From the NCBI GenBank assembly GCA_964059195.1, contig CAXKWD010000007.1, positions 61,256,705-61,320,704 of the forward strand: DNA of 64,000 nucleotides, given 5' to 3'. Both the position numbers and the translations under genes were made by a program. Shown piece by piece: positions 20,409 to 32,039 of the stretch (position 1 is its first letter; each line of letters begins with the position of its first letter). This DNA comes from Ectobius pallidus (Eukaryota; Arthropoda; Insecta; Blattodea; Ectobiidae). The notes under the pieces were generated by a model, which was not told where the DNA came from, ran no database searches, and saw only the letters and a list, made by a program, of their open reading frames with translations.

Positions 20409-22340
20409 ATGGTTTGTTAACAAATGCCAAGAAGCAATGAATAATAAAAACAAAGCTTATAAAAAAATGCTACAGAAAAGAAATGTTAGGGGGGCAGTAG
20501 AGGAATACAGGAAAATGAGGAGAGAAGAAAAAAAGACTCATAGACAGAGAAAGAGGGAATGGGAAAGAAAACAAATTTAAATCTTACAGCAACACAAGGA
20601 CAGGAATGAAGTAAGGCAGTTCTATAAGAATATTAATGCTGCCAGAAGGGATTACAAACCAAGGATAACAATATGTGCGAAGGAGGATGATACAATAGCT
20701 GCAGATAAAAACAGTGTCCTGAATAGATGGGCAAAATATTTCAATGGATTATTAAACGCAACATTAAATGAATACAGTAGTAATGAAGAATATCAAATAG
20801 ATCCAAATGAGTCTGTCATAGAACCACCCGATGAACTGGATATTAAATTGGCAATAGAAAATTTGAAGGAAAATGAGTCCCCAGGAGAAGATAATTTACA
20901 GGCAGAATTGTTTAAACATGGGGTCAAGTAATAACACGGAATATGCACAAGCTAATTAGCAAGATATGGGAGGAAGAAACGATGCCAGAGGATTGGAAGA
21001 AAGGATTAATCTGCCCTATTTACAAAAAAGAGACCCATTAAAATGCTCAAATTATCGAGGGATAACATTATTAATTATTGCTTATTAAATATTATCCAGA
21101 ATTGTATATAATAAACTGGTACCATTTGTAGAAAAGGAAATTGGAAATTATCAGGGCGGCTTTAGAAGAGGTTAATCCACAGTAGACCAAATTTTTTACT
21201 TTGAGGCAGGTCCTTGAGAAAACAAATGAAATGAAAATCATCTATTTGTGGATTTCAAGGCTGTATATGACAGAATAAATAGGGAGCACCTTTATATAGC
21301 AATGCTGGATCTTGATGACCCACTTAAACTAATTCGCTTAATACGAATGACCTTGGAAGTGTCGAATTGCAAAGTAAAAATCTAGACTGACATGAGTCAT
21401 GAATTCCAATGTAATACTGGATTGCGTCAAGGAGATGCCCTATCATGCCTTCTTTTTAACATGGCATTGGAGAAAGTGGTAAGAGATGCTGGAGTACAGA
21501 GGGAGCACACCATATTCACCAAATCCGTCCAACTGCTTGGTTATACAGATGATATAGATATAATTGAAAGATCCTTCTCGGCAATGTCAGAAGCATTTTT
21601 GGCCTTAGAAAGTAAAAGTAATGCAAGGAAAATAGGACTAGTAATAAGCAAAAAGAAAACCAAATATATGATGTCAGATGTAAGGTATCTAGGAAGACTA
21701 GAAGTACGTATAGGGAACCATACATTTGAAAGAGTGCACCAGTTTTACGTATCTGGGATCCATAGTTCAGATAAATAATGACAATACACAAGAAATACAA
21801 CAGAGAATCAACATGGCAAACAGATGTTATTTTGGACTCCAGAAACATATGGGAAGCAATATGTTAACAAGATCTGTGAGAGTCCTACTATATAAGACAC
21901 TCATAAGACCAGTGTTATTATATGCCAGTGAAACCTGAACCATTACAAAAGCCAACGAGAATATTCTCCAATGTTTTGAAAGGAAAATATTGAGAAGAAT
22001 ATATGGTGCAGTGTGTGACAATGGGGTATGGAGAAGACGGTACAACCATGAACTATATGCACTCTTTATGGATACTGAAATTAGTAAGTACGGTATGTAA
22101 AACTTAAGAGATTAAGATGGGCAGGACATGTAATCAGAAAAGAGGAAGCTGAAATACCAAAGAGGACACTCATAATACAACTGGAGGGCAGAAGGAAGAA
22201 GGGAAGACCAACAACGGGGTGGATAGACGAGGTGAATGGTGATGCTAGAAGTTATGGAATGAGGAATTGGAAGATGACTGCACTTGACCATGACAGTTGG
22301 AGAACCTTTCTTGGGGAGGCCAAGACCCAGTGATGGGTTG
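20409..22340 (+). pseudogene. RTE reverse transcriptase and C-terminal region, broken
   Basis: Several frames together cover the RT: IENLKENESPGEDN upstream, GLRQGDALSCLLFNMALEKVV, and YTDDIDII where YADD is usual (both aspartates kept). Then follow KTKYMMSDVRYL, TLIRPVLLYASET and the C-terminal RLRWAGHVIR and GRRKKGRPTTGW. The segment between about 20930 and 21390 is full of stops and indels. The downstream frames 21392-21778 and 21726-21938 overlap because of a frameshift. Confidence 0.75.
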
Positions 22341-22370
22341 TCGAGCCAATGATGATGATGATGATGATGA

Positions 22371-23200
22371 GTTATATGAAACTTAATACAGTATACGCAT
22401 TTATAACTTACATGGAAAGAAGCCTACTGAATTTGGACCAAATCAGTTGATCGGTACCGAAATAACGAGTAATTAACAGTCACATTTATTATAATGTAAT
22501 CTTCATTCTCCGACAATTCGAAGCATTTTGATTGGCTCGAGGCCAACCAATCAGCGAAACTTTCACAAATAGTACAAAATTAGGAAAACAGTTTCTTTAC
22601 TATATAAGGCTTAAGTGAAATGAACACAATGAACAAATATTCTAATTTTATTTTTACTTACAATTTTCATAGCTCTGAACCACAAACATTTTTAATAAAC
22701 TACCAGTGTAAAGTTCTTAAAAATCCTGGAGTAAATTAAGTTAATTAATAATGGCGGGCGAAGACGCAGGCACCAGCTGTAAAATATTGATAATTTAACC
22801 CTGAAAATATCACGAACAATAAAAATCCAAACAAACCATTCCTTCCCTTGAAAAATTATATAATTTCTGAAAATTACTTGGATTTATGAAATCAAATTCA
22901 TATCATATTTATCTGCCAACAAACAGCTGAAGATACAATGGTGAATTTTTTTTTTATCATTGAGGGCTTTGGTGCAATACAGTCAGATGTTCGTTTACTT
23001 TGTTGATCTAGTTGAAATTGAGTACTACATGAATACTATTTTATACAGAAGGTACATTACTGTGAAATAATGAGCAGAGTTATTTTCCACTGAATTTTGT
23101 GAAATGTTGACATAGGCCTATTTTAAGAATTTCAAGTTGGAATACATTTTAGATTTGACAAATAACACTATTCTTTCACATATGCTTATCAAACTAGACC
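22371..23200. other. No gene recognised
   Basis: AT-rich sequence between an RTE tail and a SINE, with no coding or repeat signal I can support. Confidence 0.45.
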
Positions 23201-23204
23201 ATCA

Positions 23205-23290
23205 AACTGACTGAGTTGGCCAAATGGTAATGTCCTCGACTTGTATTTTGGAGGTCCCTGGATCAAATCCCAGTGCCAGAAGATTTGACA
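23205..23290 (+). repeat. tRNA-derived SINE head
   Basis: The plus strand reads TGAGTTGGCCAAATGGTAAT (A-box-like) and, about 30 bases on, GGATCAAATCCCAG (B-box-like), in the spacing of a tRNA promoter. It differs from the SINEs at 3420 and 3850, so it is a second SINE family. Confidence 0.55.
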
Positions 23291-24724
23291 TGGATTTTGA
23301 TATTTTTTAAATTTTTATGTGAGTGCGTGATTGTCAAAATATCACAAATCTGTAGTTCTGCTGACGCTGGTCGATTTTAATCTGATAACAAAAACTTATT
23401 TTCTGTATATCATAATTGTAATAAAATTGATTAAAAAAAACATTCTGGCACTTTGTTATATCAGTTTACCTGATTTTATTCTTTAGATAACAGTTGATTC
23501 TTTAGGCAATTTTAAAGTTTCTTTACTCAGTAATTTGGTGATTGCATGTACTCTGTTATCTGTGTAATTAAATGTAGCAAACCTCTCATTATTGTTTTCT
23601 TCTTTTAGCAGAGTAAGTGGCTTATAGGATTTTGTTTGTTGTGTAATTTCGTTTTGTTTTTAGTAACCATATTTCTAACCATATTCTTATTATTTCCTTT
23701 GTTTTCAGTAATTTTTATTATTGTACTAATGGCCTACTCTTTGTTGTAGTTAGTTTTGATCATAGGTATGTTAACCATTCTGAAGACCAAAGGTCTATGA
23801 TACACTGTTTGTAGGTTTAAAAAATGTGGCATATTATATCTCCCAGAGGTTTGTCAGCCTGTCACCTTTTTATAGCGGTATGACGTCACACCACCAATGT
23901 CCAATCATGAGTTTCTTCGTAATATGAAGACAGAAGAATTCGCTAGATCGTGGTATAAAAGAAAGTGGATCGCAAGGGTGTGATGGGTGGGTACATTCAT
24001 CCCAAGGTGCGACTTATATTTGATTTTTCCCAATAACCTAACTGTAAGATTGATTCTTCCTCTTTATTATGTTGTATGTGCTAAATTGATGAGTCTGGGG
24101 TAGAATTTGTGTTGTTTGTTTTCATGCGGCTTCTGTTTGTTGTGGGTGTAACTCTCTGTTAAGTTAATTCTTTTAAAATAGAGATGAAATATAATACACT
24201 GGACTGTAGATATTATATTATTTTTTATCACATAACTGAAGATGGTGCATCATATGTGCCGAAATGCATTTTCTAAATTATCGACACATCTGGAGTCCAC
24301 ACAGATGAGCTGGAATCAATAATCAGGCTCTTAAATGTGACTTTTAATACTGTGACACCATTGTTTTAATATGTACCGGTATATATGTGTTGTTTTATTT
24401 TATGAAGGCTGAAGTTGTGATATGGACCCAGGTAAATTTTATATTAAGGGTATATAAAGATCCTCCACCAACTATGAGATGAAGCTGTGTGCCATAGCAT
24501 AGAATCCAGTGTGAGAAACCTGTGAGTATCAAACAATTTTCATTTCCACAAATTTAAAAAAAATTGTAAGCCGTTATTCCTGATAACTCAGTATTTTGGA
24601 AACTCGACACCCCTTTGAGCTATATTAGGCCAAGTTTGCAAGACTCTACTGCATGTATATCTCATGCTTGTCATCTGTCTTAAGTCTCGGAAACGAGCTG
24701 AATGGTCACCATCAATGAAAAGAT
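23291..24724. other. No gene; relic hammerhead-like motif near 24237
   Basis: Most of the stretch shows nothing I can name. At 24237-24272, CTGAAGA, a hairpin (GGTGCA, loop, TGTGCC) and GAAAT follow one another in the hammerhead order, with one core change (CTGAAGA for CTGATGA). It resembles the motif at 3698. Confidence 0.35.
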
Positions 24725-26452
24725 CTCATAGCTTTGACTACTATGGCCTGTCTAATTCCTTCTTCTAATTCCTTCTTAATTCCTTCACAGGTTAGCATTC
24801 TTGAACCAATTACATATTGTATAAATATATGTATGCAATTAGGAATCTTTCCGGACAGTCTTAAAATTTCTAAAATTACTCCTATCTATAAAAAAGGTAG
24901 TAATGAATTACCAGGCAATTATCGTCCAATTTCAGTCATACCAGTATTCAGTGAAATAGTTGAAACACTTATCAAAGACCAACTAATGAGTTATTTTGAA
25001 GATAACAACCTGTTCTCAGAATCACAATATGGTTTCCGTTCACATCACTCTACCACCGGTGCAGTGTGTGATCTTGTAAAATATGTACTAAATGCATTTG
25101 AAAATAAAGAACATTCAAATGCAGTCCTATGTGACCTGAGTAAAGCATTTGATACAGTAAGCCATAACAACTTAGCAAGAAAACTGTATCATTATGGAAT
25201 AAAAGATAATGAAATAGATATTCTAAAATCTTACTTGACTGGTCGCAAACAGGTAGTTCAGGTTAGAAACAACATCTTTGATATTAAAGTGGTAAAATTC
25301 GGAGTTCCTCAAGGTTCCGTTCTGGGACCAATATTATTTCTAATATACATAAATGATCTTCCTTGTAACTTAACATGCAAATCAATAGTCTATGCAGATG
25401 ATACCTGTTTGTTGAACAATAATAGCTCTATGATTGAACTTGAAAATCTAACAGATTCCTTCATTCATCAATCCAAAGAATGGTTTTCTGCAAACAACTT
25501 ATTTCTAAATTCAGGTAAAACACAAACAATTACATTCAGTCTAAATATGTGTATTGCTAGCTCTAACAGTGTAAAACTCTTAGGTATAAATCTTGACAGT
25601 ACTCTATCTTGGGAAAATCATATTGCTAATCTCAGCAAACAACTCAGTAGAGTCATTTTCTTACTGATTAACTTGAAATTTATATTACCGGTTCAGTACG
25701 TACGAATGTCATACTTTTCCTACTTTCATAGGATAATAAATTATGGGATCATATTATGGGGAAACAGTAATCAAATTGACCAAATTCTAAAACTTCAAAA
25801 GAGAGCTATAAAAGTTATATCTATGCCTACATATAGGCCTATGCACCATGTAAACCATTATTTAAAGAGTTAAAGATCATGACAGTTGTTAACCTCTACA
25901 TTTTTGAACTACTTATACATGTAAAAAAAATCACAATAAGGTAATATCAAGATCGAATATACATTCTCATAAGACTCGTCACGCACATCTAATAGATCCT
26001 CCTCAACATAGATTAAGTAAGACAGCAGCAAATTTTGAATATGTAGGTATCAAACTGTTTAATGCCTTGCCAGAAAATACCATCAACTTACCTTCTAAAT
26101 GTTTTAAACATAGACTAAAAAAACTGGCTTACATCTAATCCAATGTACAAAATTGAAGAATTTTAAAATATTAACCTATACTCAATTTAAAATGGTCTTA
26201 AATGCTTGGAGAGGACATAATAAGTTAATTACAATAATGTAAATTACTTGAATGTACACTGAATTTTTTATAATTGATGTGTTATCTACATTGTATCTAT
26301 TTGATTTATGTGCAACCTATATTGTTAGATCTGTTCCCGTGTACTATTTGTATCCTATATGTACTGTATATACCATCACGTATTTTGTACATACCAAGTC
26401 CCATATCATTTTAATGATCACGTGGACGTAAATAAATAAATAAATAAAAAAA
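24725..26452 (+). mobile_element. 5'-truncated Jockey/CR1-type retrotransposon
   Basis: It holds a long RT frame, a C-terminal tail, a 3' untranslated region and a tail of AAATA/TAAA units at 26426-26452. The endonuclease and ORF1 are missing. It lies 258 bp from the 3' end of the nearest recognised exon of the ABC transporter gene. Confidence 0.75.
24734..25873 (+). CDS. Reverse transcriptase (Jockey/CR1 type), 379 residues
   Basis: Most of the RT is open in one frame: NYRPISVIPVFSEIVE near residue 57, YGFRSHHSTTGAV near 98, LCDLSKAFDTVSHNNL near 134, FGVPQGSVLGPILFLIYIND near 194, and YADDTCLL near 224 with both aspartates. NSVKLLGINLDSTLSWENHI follows near residue 280. Upstream RT sequence is truncated, so the ATG is not a natural start. 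Frame breaks after 25873 cut the C-terminal tail, which continues in fragments to about 26150. It copies RNA into DNA in retrotransposition; this copy cannot move alone. Confidence 0.75.
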   Translation: MTTMACLIPSSNSFLIPSQVSILEPITYCINICMQLGIFPDSLKISKITPIYKKGSNELPGNYRPISVIPVFSEIVETLIKDQLMSYFEDNNLFSESQYGFRSHHSTTGAVCDLVKYVLNAFENKEHSNAVLCDLSKAFDTVSHNNLARKLYHYGIKDNEIDILKSYLTGRKQVVQVRNNIFDIKVVKFGVPQGSVLGPILFLIYINDLPCNLTCKSIVYADDTCLLNNNSSMIELENLTDSFIHQSKEWFSANNLFLNSGKTQTITFSLNMCIASSNSVKLLGINLDSTLSWENHIANLSKQLSRVIFLLINLKFILPVQYVRMSYFSYFHRIINYGIILWGNSNQIDQILKLQKRAIKVISMPTYRPMHHVNHYLKS

Positions 26453-26709
26453 GAAACAAGCTAAGATTAAAATATTTTACAAACTCAGAACCTAAGTCAT
26501 TTAATTATGGTCAAACAAAAACAGTCATATAAATTTTACCTATGATGATAATTAAGGCTCTCATTTCATAAACATACTTGTGTCATAATAAATACCATTA
26601 TAGGCTCATTGCATAATGTATTAAAATATTTCTGCCACACTTGAGTATTTCTATAATCACTTCACATTTAATGTGATACTCATCTTAGAAATACAGAAAC
26701 ATGTCCTAC

Positions 26710-26833
26710 CTTGTCCTACAGCAGGAGCAGTGAGTATTACTAACATGGTGTACAGGAAGCAGAAGAGATCAACATAAAATGCAAAGGCACCTCGTGTTGA
26801 TATGAACATGAACCAAGCTGCAGAGTGAATATC
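26710..26833 (-). CDS. ABC-C transporter exon (MRP4-like), most 3' found
   Basis: A TTACAG acceptor precedes GATATT at 26833, and CAAG is followed by GTAGGA at 26710. The exon has 124 bases, entering in phase 0 and leaving in phase 1. It encodes DIHSAAWFMFISTRGAF and then LTAPAVGQ, matching the end of the second membrane domain of MRP4-type ABC-C transporters (export of organic anions across the membrane). The preceding exon at 40196-40302 ends at a Gln codon in matching phase. The remaining gene (start of the second nucleotide-binding domain) was not found left of this point. Confidence 0.85.
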
Positions 26834-26935
26834 CTGTAATGAAAACAATTGAACATCAGAAGAGAAAATTATTCTGATCACGGGGGTGAAAGTAACATTG
26901 AAAGAATAGCAACAGCTCATAAGTTCACTGCCCGA

Positions 26936-27512
26936 CCGGTTGGTGCACTGTGATCGCTGTTGCCATGGCGGCAGGTTTGTTTCGAAACATATGACATCAA
27001 AGTACGAAAAGGCGTAATATCTGGTTCTTTTCCTGCAGCGAAATTATGCATTAGTGTTTGGAAAAGGAGGAGATATAATTAACATATTATAAATATGTCA
27101 AGTAGCGAAGGTAAGTTAAAATACATTAACTCCTTAAAACAATCCTGAATTAATATTTATTCCATGTTCTACGAATTATTAAGATTAATGTTTCGTATTC
27201 TTTGTTTCAGAAACGAGTAAAATATTCCTGTAAGTTCCCGGCTGCGGAAGTAAATACTTGAGATTGAAATCCAACGTGAACTACAAAAACAAACATTTCT
27301 ACAGGTTTCTGAAAAAATAAAACGTGAACCAACTGAAACATCAGTGCAATTTAGATGATAATGTGAATTGTGCTAATTATTTCATGTGTGAAGACCACTT
27401 CCTGGAGAAAGATTTCGTTAACCATACTAGACAAGTTATCCCAAAGCAGCTTGCGACTCGTGATTTACAGAGACCCAATCCCTCCGAACTCCCAATCAAA
27501 TGTGGGAAGTGA
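26936..27512 (+). pseudogene. THAP-domain gene relic (P-element/THAP type)
   Basis: A short first exon (27095-27110, MSSSE) ends at GTAAGT. An AG acceptor at 27209-27210 starts the second exon, giving a 100-base intron with matching phase. The second exon, after a one-base deletion near 27234, reads VPGCGSKYLRLKS and then, after an in-frame TAA at 27318, ANYFMCEDHFLEKDFVN. This gives the C-x4-C ... C-x2-H zinc ligands of a THAP DNA-binding domain. The frame ends at 27512. THAP domains occur in P-type transposases and in host regulators. No catalytic part follows, so the parent gene type is open. Confidence 0.65.
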
Positions 27513-27844
27513 TCTCAAGCCTCGCCTAGTTTTTGTGAAAATAGAAAGTAAATTCATACTTCTGTGTATGACTGAGGTAAAAGAAATTCAAGTGACAGGA
27601 AGCTACTAATATTTATGGTAATGTAATATTTTTAAAATCAGTTTTTAATATAACTCATTAATCAAGGGTGTTTGTTTTTTATTTATAAAGTCATCTAAAG
27701 TAATACATATTTCAGCAATCACCGAGACATGTATGTTGTGAGTAGCAGAAATTCTAGAAGGTATTCTACACTACGGTTTTTATAAGATCTGACGCATATT
27801 GTTTGCAAATTATTATTTTTTCTTATTTAAGGTGTTCATCATTT

Positions 27845-29123
27845 GGGTCATTCTACAGAAATGCCTGCTTTTTAAACAATGAGAACACAAAATTTAAATT
27901 TTGTTTAAAAAATCATAAAAAAATCCTGTCCAAAATCTTCTATCCAAAGGAGAAACTTTCAGCATACAATGCATACACTTTACTCAAATTTGGGGTTACT
28001 GTCAACCAAAATTGATTTTAAGTTCCAGGAGATTGATTTTACTTATCACACCTCCCTTAATTAAATTTTTTAGTATATATGGTTTCAAAACTATCTAGGA
28101 CCTAGGTCAGAATGGGAGTTGAGATGTAACTCACAAAACAACATAGGCCTAGTTTTTTGAAAAAATAATTACAAATTGTCCTCACAATTTTCCAAAGTAT
28201 TGATGGAATATGTTTAAAAATGTTAGGAACTGTTATACATTTATTAGGGAAAAGGAATTCTTTAAGCCAAGAAGTAAAAATAAAGAAAGTGCACAAGTAT
28301 CTTACAGGACTAATGTCGAATCACTCTACTGGCTACCATATCACTTTCCTGGAAAAAGTTAGCCAGGAGAGTGATTAATTTTCTTAGCCAGGAGAGTGAG
28401 GATTTTTATTACTTTTGCCATGTGCAGGTAGTACAGACACAGCTTGATGTTAGGCTTTTAGGGAGACTTTTTGAATCACCAAAAGCATTTAATTGCTCTA
28501 TTTTCAATTTTTTTACTCTTAAATTTAAAACAATACTACAACCAGGAGAGTGATTGGCAATAAACATATTTACTTAAAAGTGAAGATGTATTTTGCTCAG
28601 TTGCACCAGGAATCACAACAAAAATGTCTTTTCTTCACTGGTCTTCTTTGTTCACTGGTCTGGAACAGCGTTGCCACATTGAGAAGCAAAAAGTTTTCTT
28701 CCCTCTTTTTTCCTCAAATTTTTCTTATAGCGCCAGGAGAGTGAGTTCAGAAGCTGGGGACTGAACTTTTGAACAGAGTACAAACTTATTCAAACTTCAA
28801 AAATTTGAAACATACATGTGAACTAGTCCCCAATACAATAAAGAACAATGTCACAAAGTGAATTAAAATAATCATGCCACACATTGTTTCTATAGTCAAT
28901 AGAGTACTGTGAACCTGGAGCGGGGACAGCCCAGGAGAGTGATTTTTTACTTAAAAGGGCTGAAATTCAATATGAAAAGTTTCCATAAGTTTGACATTGA
29001 TTACTTGGTTTATAACAATGGGTTCCATAGTTAAACATGGATAAATAAAAGTATAGAAATAACAATGTTATTTACAGAGTATTAAGAGAGGACAAAAAAA
29101 GCGTAATTCCTGTAGAATGACCC
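27845..29123. mobile_element. Unclassified TIR DNA transposon, 1.28 kb
   Basis: Perfect inverted termini of 14 bp (GGGTCATTCTACAG at 27845 and its complement ending at 29123) are flanked by ATTT on both sides (27841-27844, 29124-29127), a candidate 4-bp target duplication. No transposase is recognisable. Five copies of CCAGGAGAGTGA lie at about 28362-28942, plus two inverted variants just before them. The superfamily is unknown. Confidence 0.6.
28330..28945. repeat. Cluster of CCAGGAGAGTGA motifs
   Basis: Exact copies of CCAGGAGAGTGA occur near 28362, 28389, 28543, 28732 and 28932. Inverted near-copies (CACTCTACTGG and CACTTTCCTGG) lie near 28322 and 28342. Several direct copies give the same in-frame PGE-stop, which is a side effect of the motif. 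Spacing is irregular, so this is not a simple tandem repeat. Subterminal transposase-binding sites are one possible role. Confidence 0.6.
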
Positions 29124-30002
29124 ATTTAGTGCATTTTGTTTTCAATGCTTTTAAAAGATAATTGTTTGTATCACTATAGCCTAATGGTATTAGTGGGCTA
29201 TGGTCATTACTGTAGCCTGCTAATACTAGTGGGCTATGGTTTTACAGAATTTGGAATGCATTTTCATACATGTGTTCTGGCACGCAAATTTTTCATTCTT
29301 ACAGCTTAACTGCCCGACCCGTTGGAGCGCTGTAATCGCTTTTTGTTTCCGAGTTTTGACATGCGCTGTTCACTTCTAATAATAATATTGGTGTTCTGTG
29401 ATTCTGATGGGAAAAGGTGTTTTGAATTAGTAAAAATGAATGTCTTAAATTTCAAATATGGGGACCGTACACCAGAAGGAAAGCATATATTTATATATTT
29501 TTTTAATACTAAAAGAGATTTTCCCTGTTAACTTAAAGGTCTGGGTCCATATCTCAGTTAGCTACTTGTTCTTTTAAGAAATTCAGCTAATTGTTGTACT
29601 CCATCACCATTAGAATGGCTTTTGTAGGATTTGCTAAAAATGTTAAAACTTTACTTAATTCATTAGTTATTTATTTTCATTTTAAAATTGTAGTAGAGCA
29701 CATACAATGCAATAGACATCAAAATACAGAAATTCAATATTCGAGTCTGAGGGGTGGTTATATTATAGCAATGCTTTTCAAGAATGTAACAGTAATATAT
29801 TGACAGTTCATTTTAAAAATAATTCCATAGTGATGTTGAGGCATGGTTTAATCATTTCCAACTCGAGCACTTGGTGCTGGGGTGCACCAGCACAGCATTC
29901 AGCAGTACTGGTTCTCTCCTTCCCCAAGCAGTAGCTGGTAGGACTGCATGTGTGCATCAGAGACAGCACAATGGGTAGCTGACCTTGCTTTCTTGATGGA
30001 TA
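29124..30002. other. No gene; short duplications
   Basis: At 29178-29245 a unit ending in TAGTGGGCTATGG is repeated in tandem, imperfectly. Near 29310, CTGCCCGACC and the following bases repeat a segment found at 26933 beside the THAP relic. The open frames at 29322 and 29591 have no recognisable domain. Confidence 0.4.
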
Positions 30003-31683
30003 CCTACAAAAATTGATTTTGGGATTGCTATGAAAATAACAGAGTTTGCCGATTATTTTTAACTGTAGTATTAGTGCACAATCTATAATTGGCTTAAGTT
30101 ATTACATTAAAAACAGATAAAAACATGTGTACATATGAAAGAATACGCTTGTCAAGTAGAGTCAAGTAATTCTTGTTTGTTTTGCTCTTGTTTTATATGG
30201 TAATAGGTGTATCACAGTAAATTATAATATAGTAGGCCTATAATTAACTGCAATTAAGAATATTTAGGTAGGCCTAATCCAGTCAATTTTAGTATCAGTT
30301 TAATCTGTTTTAATGAGTTTCAAAAATTGATATTTTCATGCCAATAAGTACCAAATCCCAAATTGCTTGCAAAAAGTACCAAATCCAAGTTTATTTTGTT
30401 GATAAACAGCATAATAATGAATGAATGTCTTAGTTTCTTATGTAAATATGATTCTTAGGTCTACCTGCACATGTAAGGAACTAATTATCGGTATCAGTAT
30501 AATTTATCAACTGTATAACGTTTTTTTCATTTCCTGTAAAATTTGTTGAAGTGGATTTGGTACCTTTTGGAAACAAGCTCCACAAGTGCAGAGGTGATTA
30601 TGGTACGGTCGGGAGTGCCGAGTGAGCTAGCAGGTTGTCATTTTGGTGCAAGGGTTGGTAGCTGGTATTTGGTACAGTCAGGAGTGTCGAGAGAAGGAAC
30701 GGTTGGGAGTTCCGAGGTAACAAGCATGTGGTCGCCATAGCAACGCAGTGGTCGGAGCATAAGGGGCGACTTACATTTATCTTTTGCCAATGTTTATCAA
30801 CACTTAAAAATTATTTGTACAGAATAGAGTTGCTTTCCAGTAATTATACCAAACTTATTACAAAGATTAAGTTCTATTGTTTGTGACTGTGAGTATTGTC
30901 ACTATTCATATATATAGGCCTATATATATACATTATATGGTCCTGTGTTATTATGATATATTAAAAGTATGTAGATATTTAGAAAAACTACATTGGTCAA
31001 TAGAACTATTGTGATGTGTTAGTTATGTCCACGTTTTTTTGGCCTGTTGTAGATAGTCAGGCTTCCAACTTGTACAAATGAAACTAAAAGTTTTTTGTTT
31101 GTAGAAAAAAATCACCATTCACTATTTTCAATAGCACAGACTTTAAAAAACAGGCCTATATATAAGGCCAAAAAACATGGACATAACTATCACATCACGA
31201 TAGTTCTATTGACTAATGTAGTTTTTGTAAATACCTACATACTTTTAATATATCATAATAACACAGGACCATATAATTTATATATATAGGCCTATATATA
31301 TACTGGTATATGAATAGTGACAATACTCACGGTCACAAACAATAGAACTTAATCTTTGTAATAAGTTTGGTATAATTACTGGAAAACAACTCAATTCTGT
31401 ACAAATAATTTTTAAGTGTTGATACATATTTTTAGAGAGGTTTATGTCAAGTAACATAACCTACCATCAAATTAAAGTGCTGTTATGCATCCCAATATAT
31501 TGACATATCTAATTTTGATGTAATGATGAATCTCTGACAAGCATATTCTTTCATACATACATACGTTTTTATCTGTTTTTAATGTAATAATCCAATTACA
31601 GATTGTGCACAATACTATAATTAAAATAATCACTTAGCAAACTCTGTTATTTTCATAGCAATCCCAAAATCAATTTTTGTAGG
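30003..31683. repeat. Large foldback (palindromic) element
   Basis: Outer arms (about 30003-30170 and 31530-31683) begin and end with CCTACAAAAATTG and its complement. Inner arms (30795-31044 and 31166-31424) are near-perfect inverted copies of about 250 bp around a 121-bp loop. The left side has an extra 620 bp between outer and inner arms. No coding capacity is evident. It may be a foldback-type transposon or two nested ones. Confidence 0.7.
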
Positions 31684-31778
31684 ATATATATCCTTATAAC
31701 GTATAGGATCTATCTTGAGGGTATAAGGTGGTCATACAGCTTTTACTTCTTTTAAGTGTTCAATCACCCTCAAAGGAA

Positions 31779-31847
31779 ACATGAAATTTATTAATTTAAA
31801 TTATATGCATGTGCATACGTACAATTTATATTAATAAATTTCATGTA
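31779..31847. repeat. AT-rich palindrome
   Basis: Arms of about 26 bp (ACATGAAATTTATTAAT and its near complement) surround a 16-bp centre, ATGCATGTGCATACGT. No further role is visible. Confidence 0.45.
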
Positions 31848-32039
31848 TATATATAATAAATAAATTTAGCCTACGTACATCCCTTAAAGGGCCAAGAACT
31901 CCTGTTTATACAGTTATTAGCTCATTTTGATGCTCCTAAGGTGAGCTATTCCTAGGAAGCCACTACACTGAACAATACCACTGACATTTTTCACTTCTTA
32001 TGGATTCGTTGCCATTGATGATGCTGTTGTTGTAGTTTG

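Larger units (their letters stand above)
19090..22370 (+). mobile_element. RTE retrotransposon, near full length but decayed
   Basis: It contains a 5' leader of about 310 bp, an APE endonuclease frame, a broken RT region and a conserved RTE C-terminal part, and ends in tandem GAT units (about 22350-22370). The same plan is seen in the two elements at 32160-39478. The 5' boundary is approximate, and no target duplication was confirmed. Confidence 0.75.

Noticed and set aside
1..26700. Second nucleotide-binding domain of the ABC transporter
   Set aside because: I looked on the minus strand for a Walker A or signature motif exon and saw none, so the gene end probably lies outside the window.
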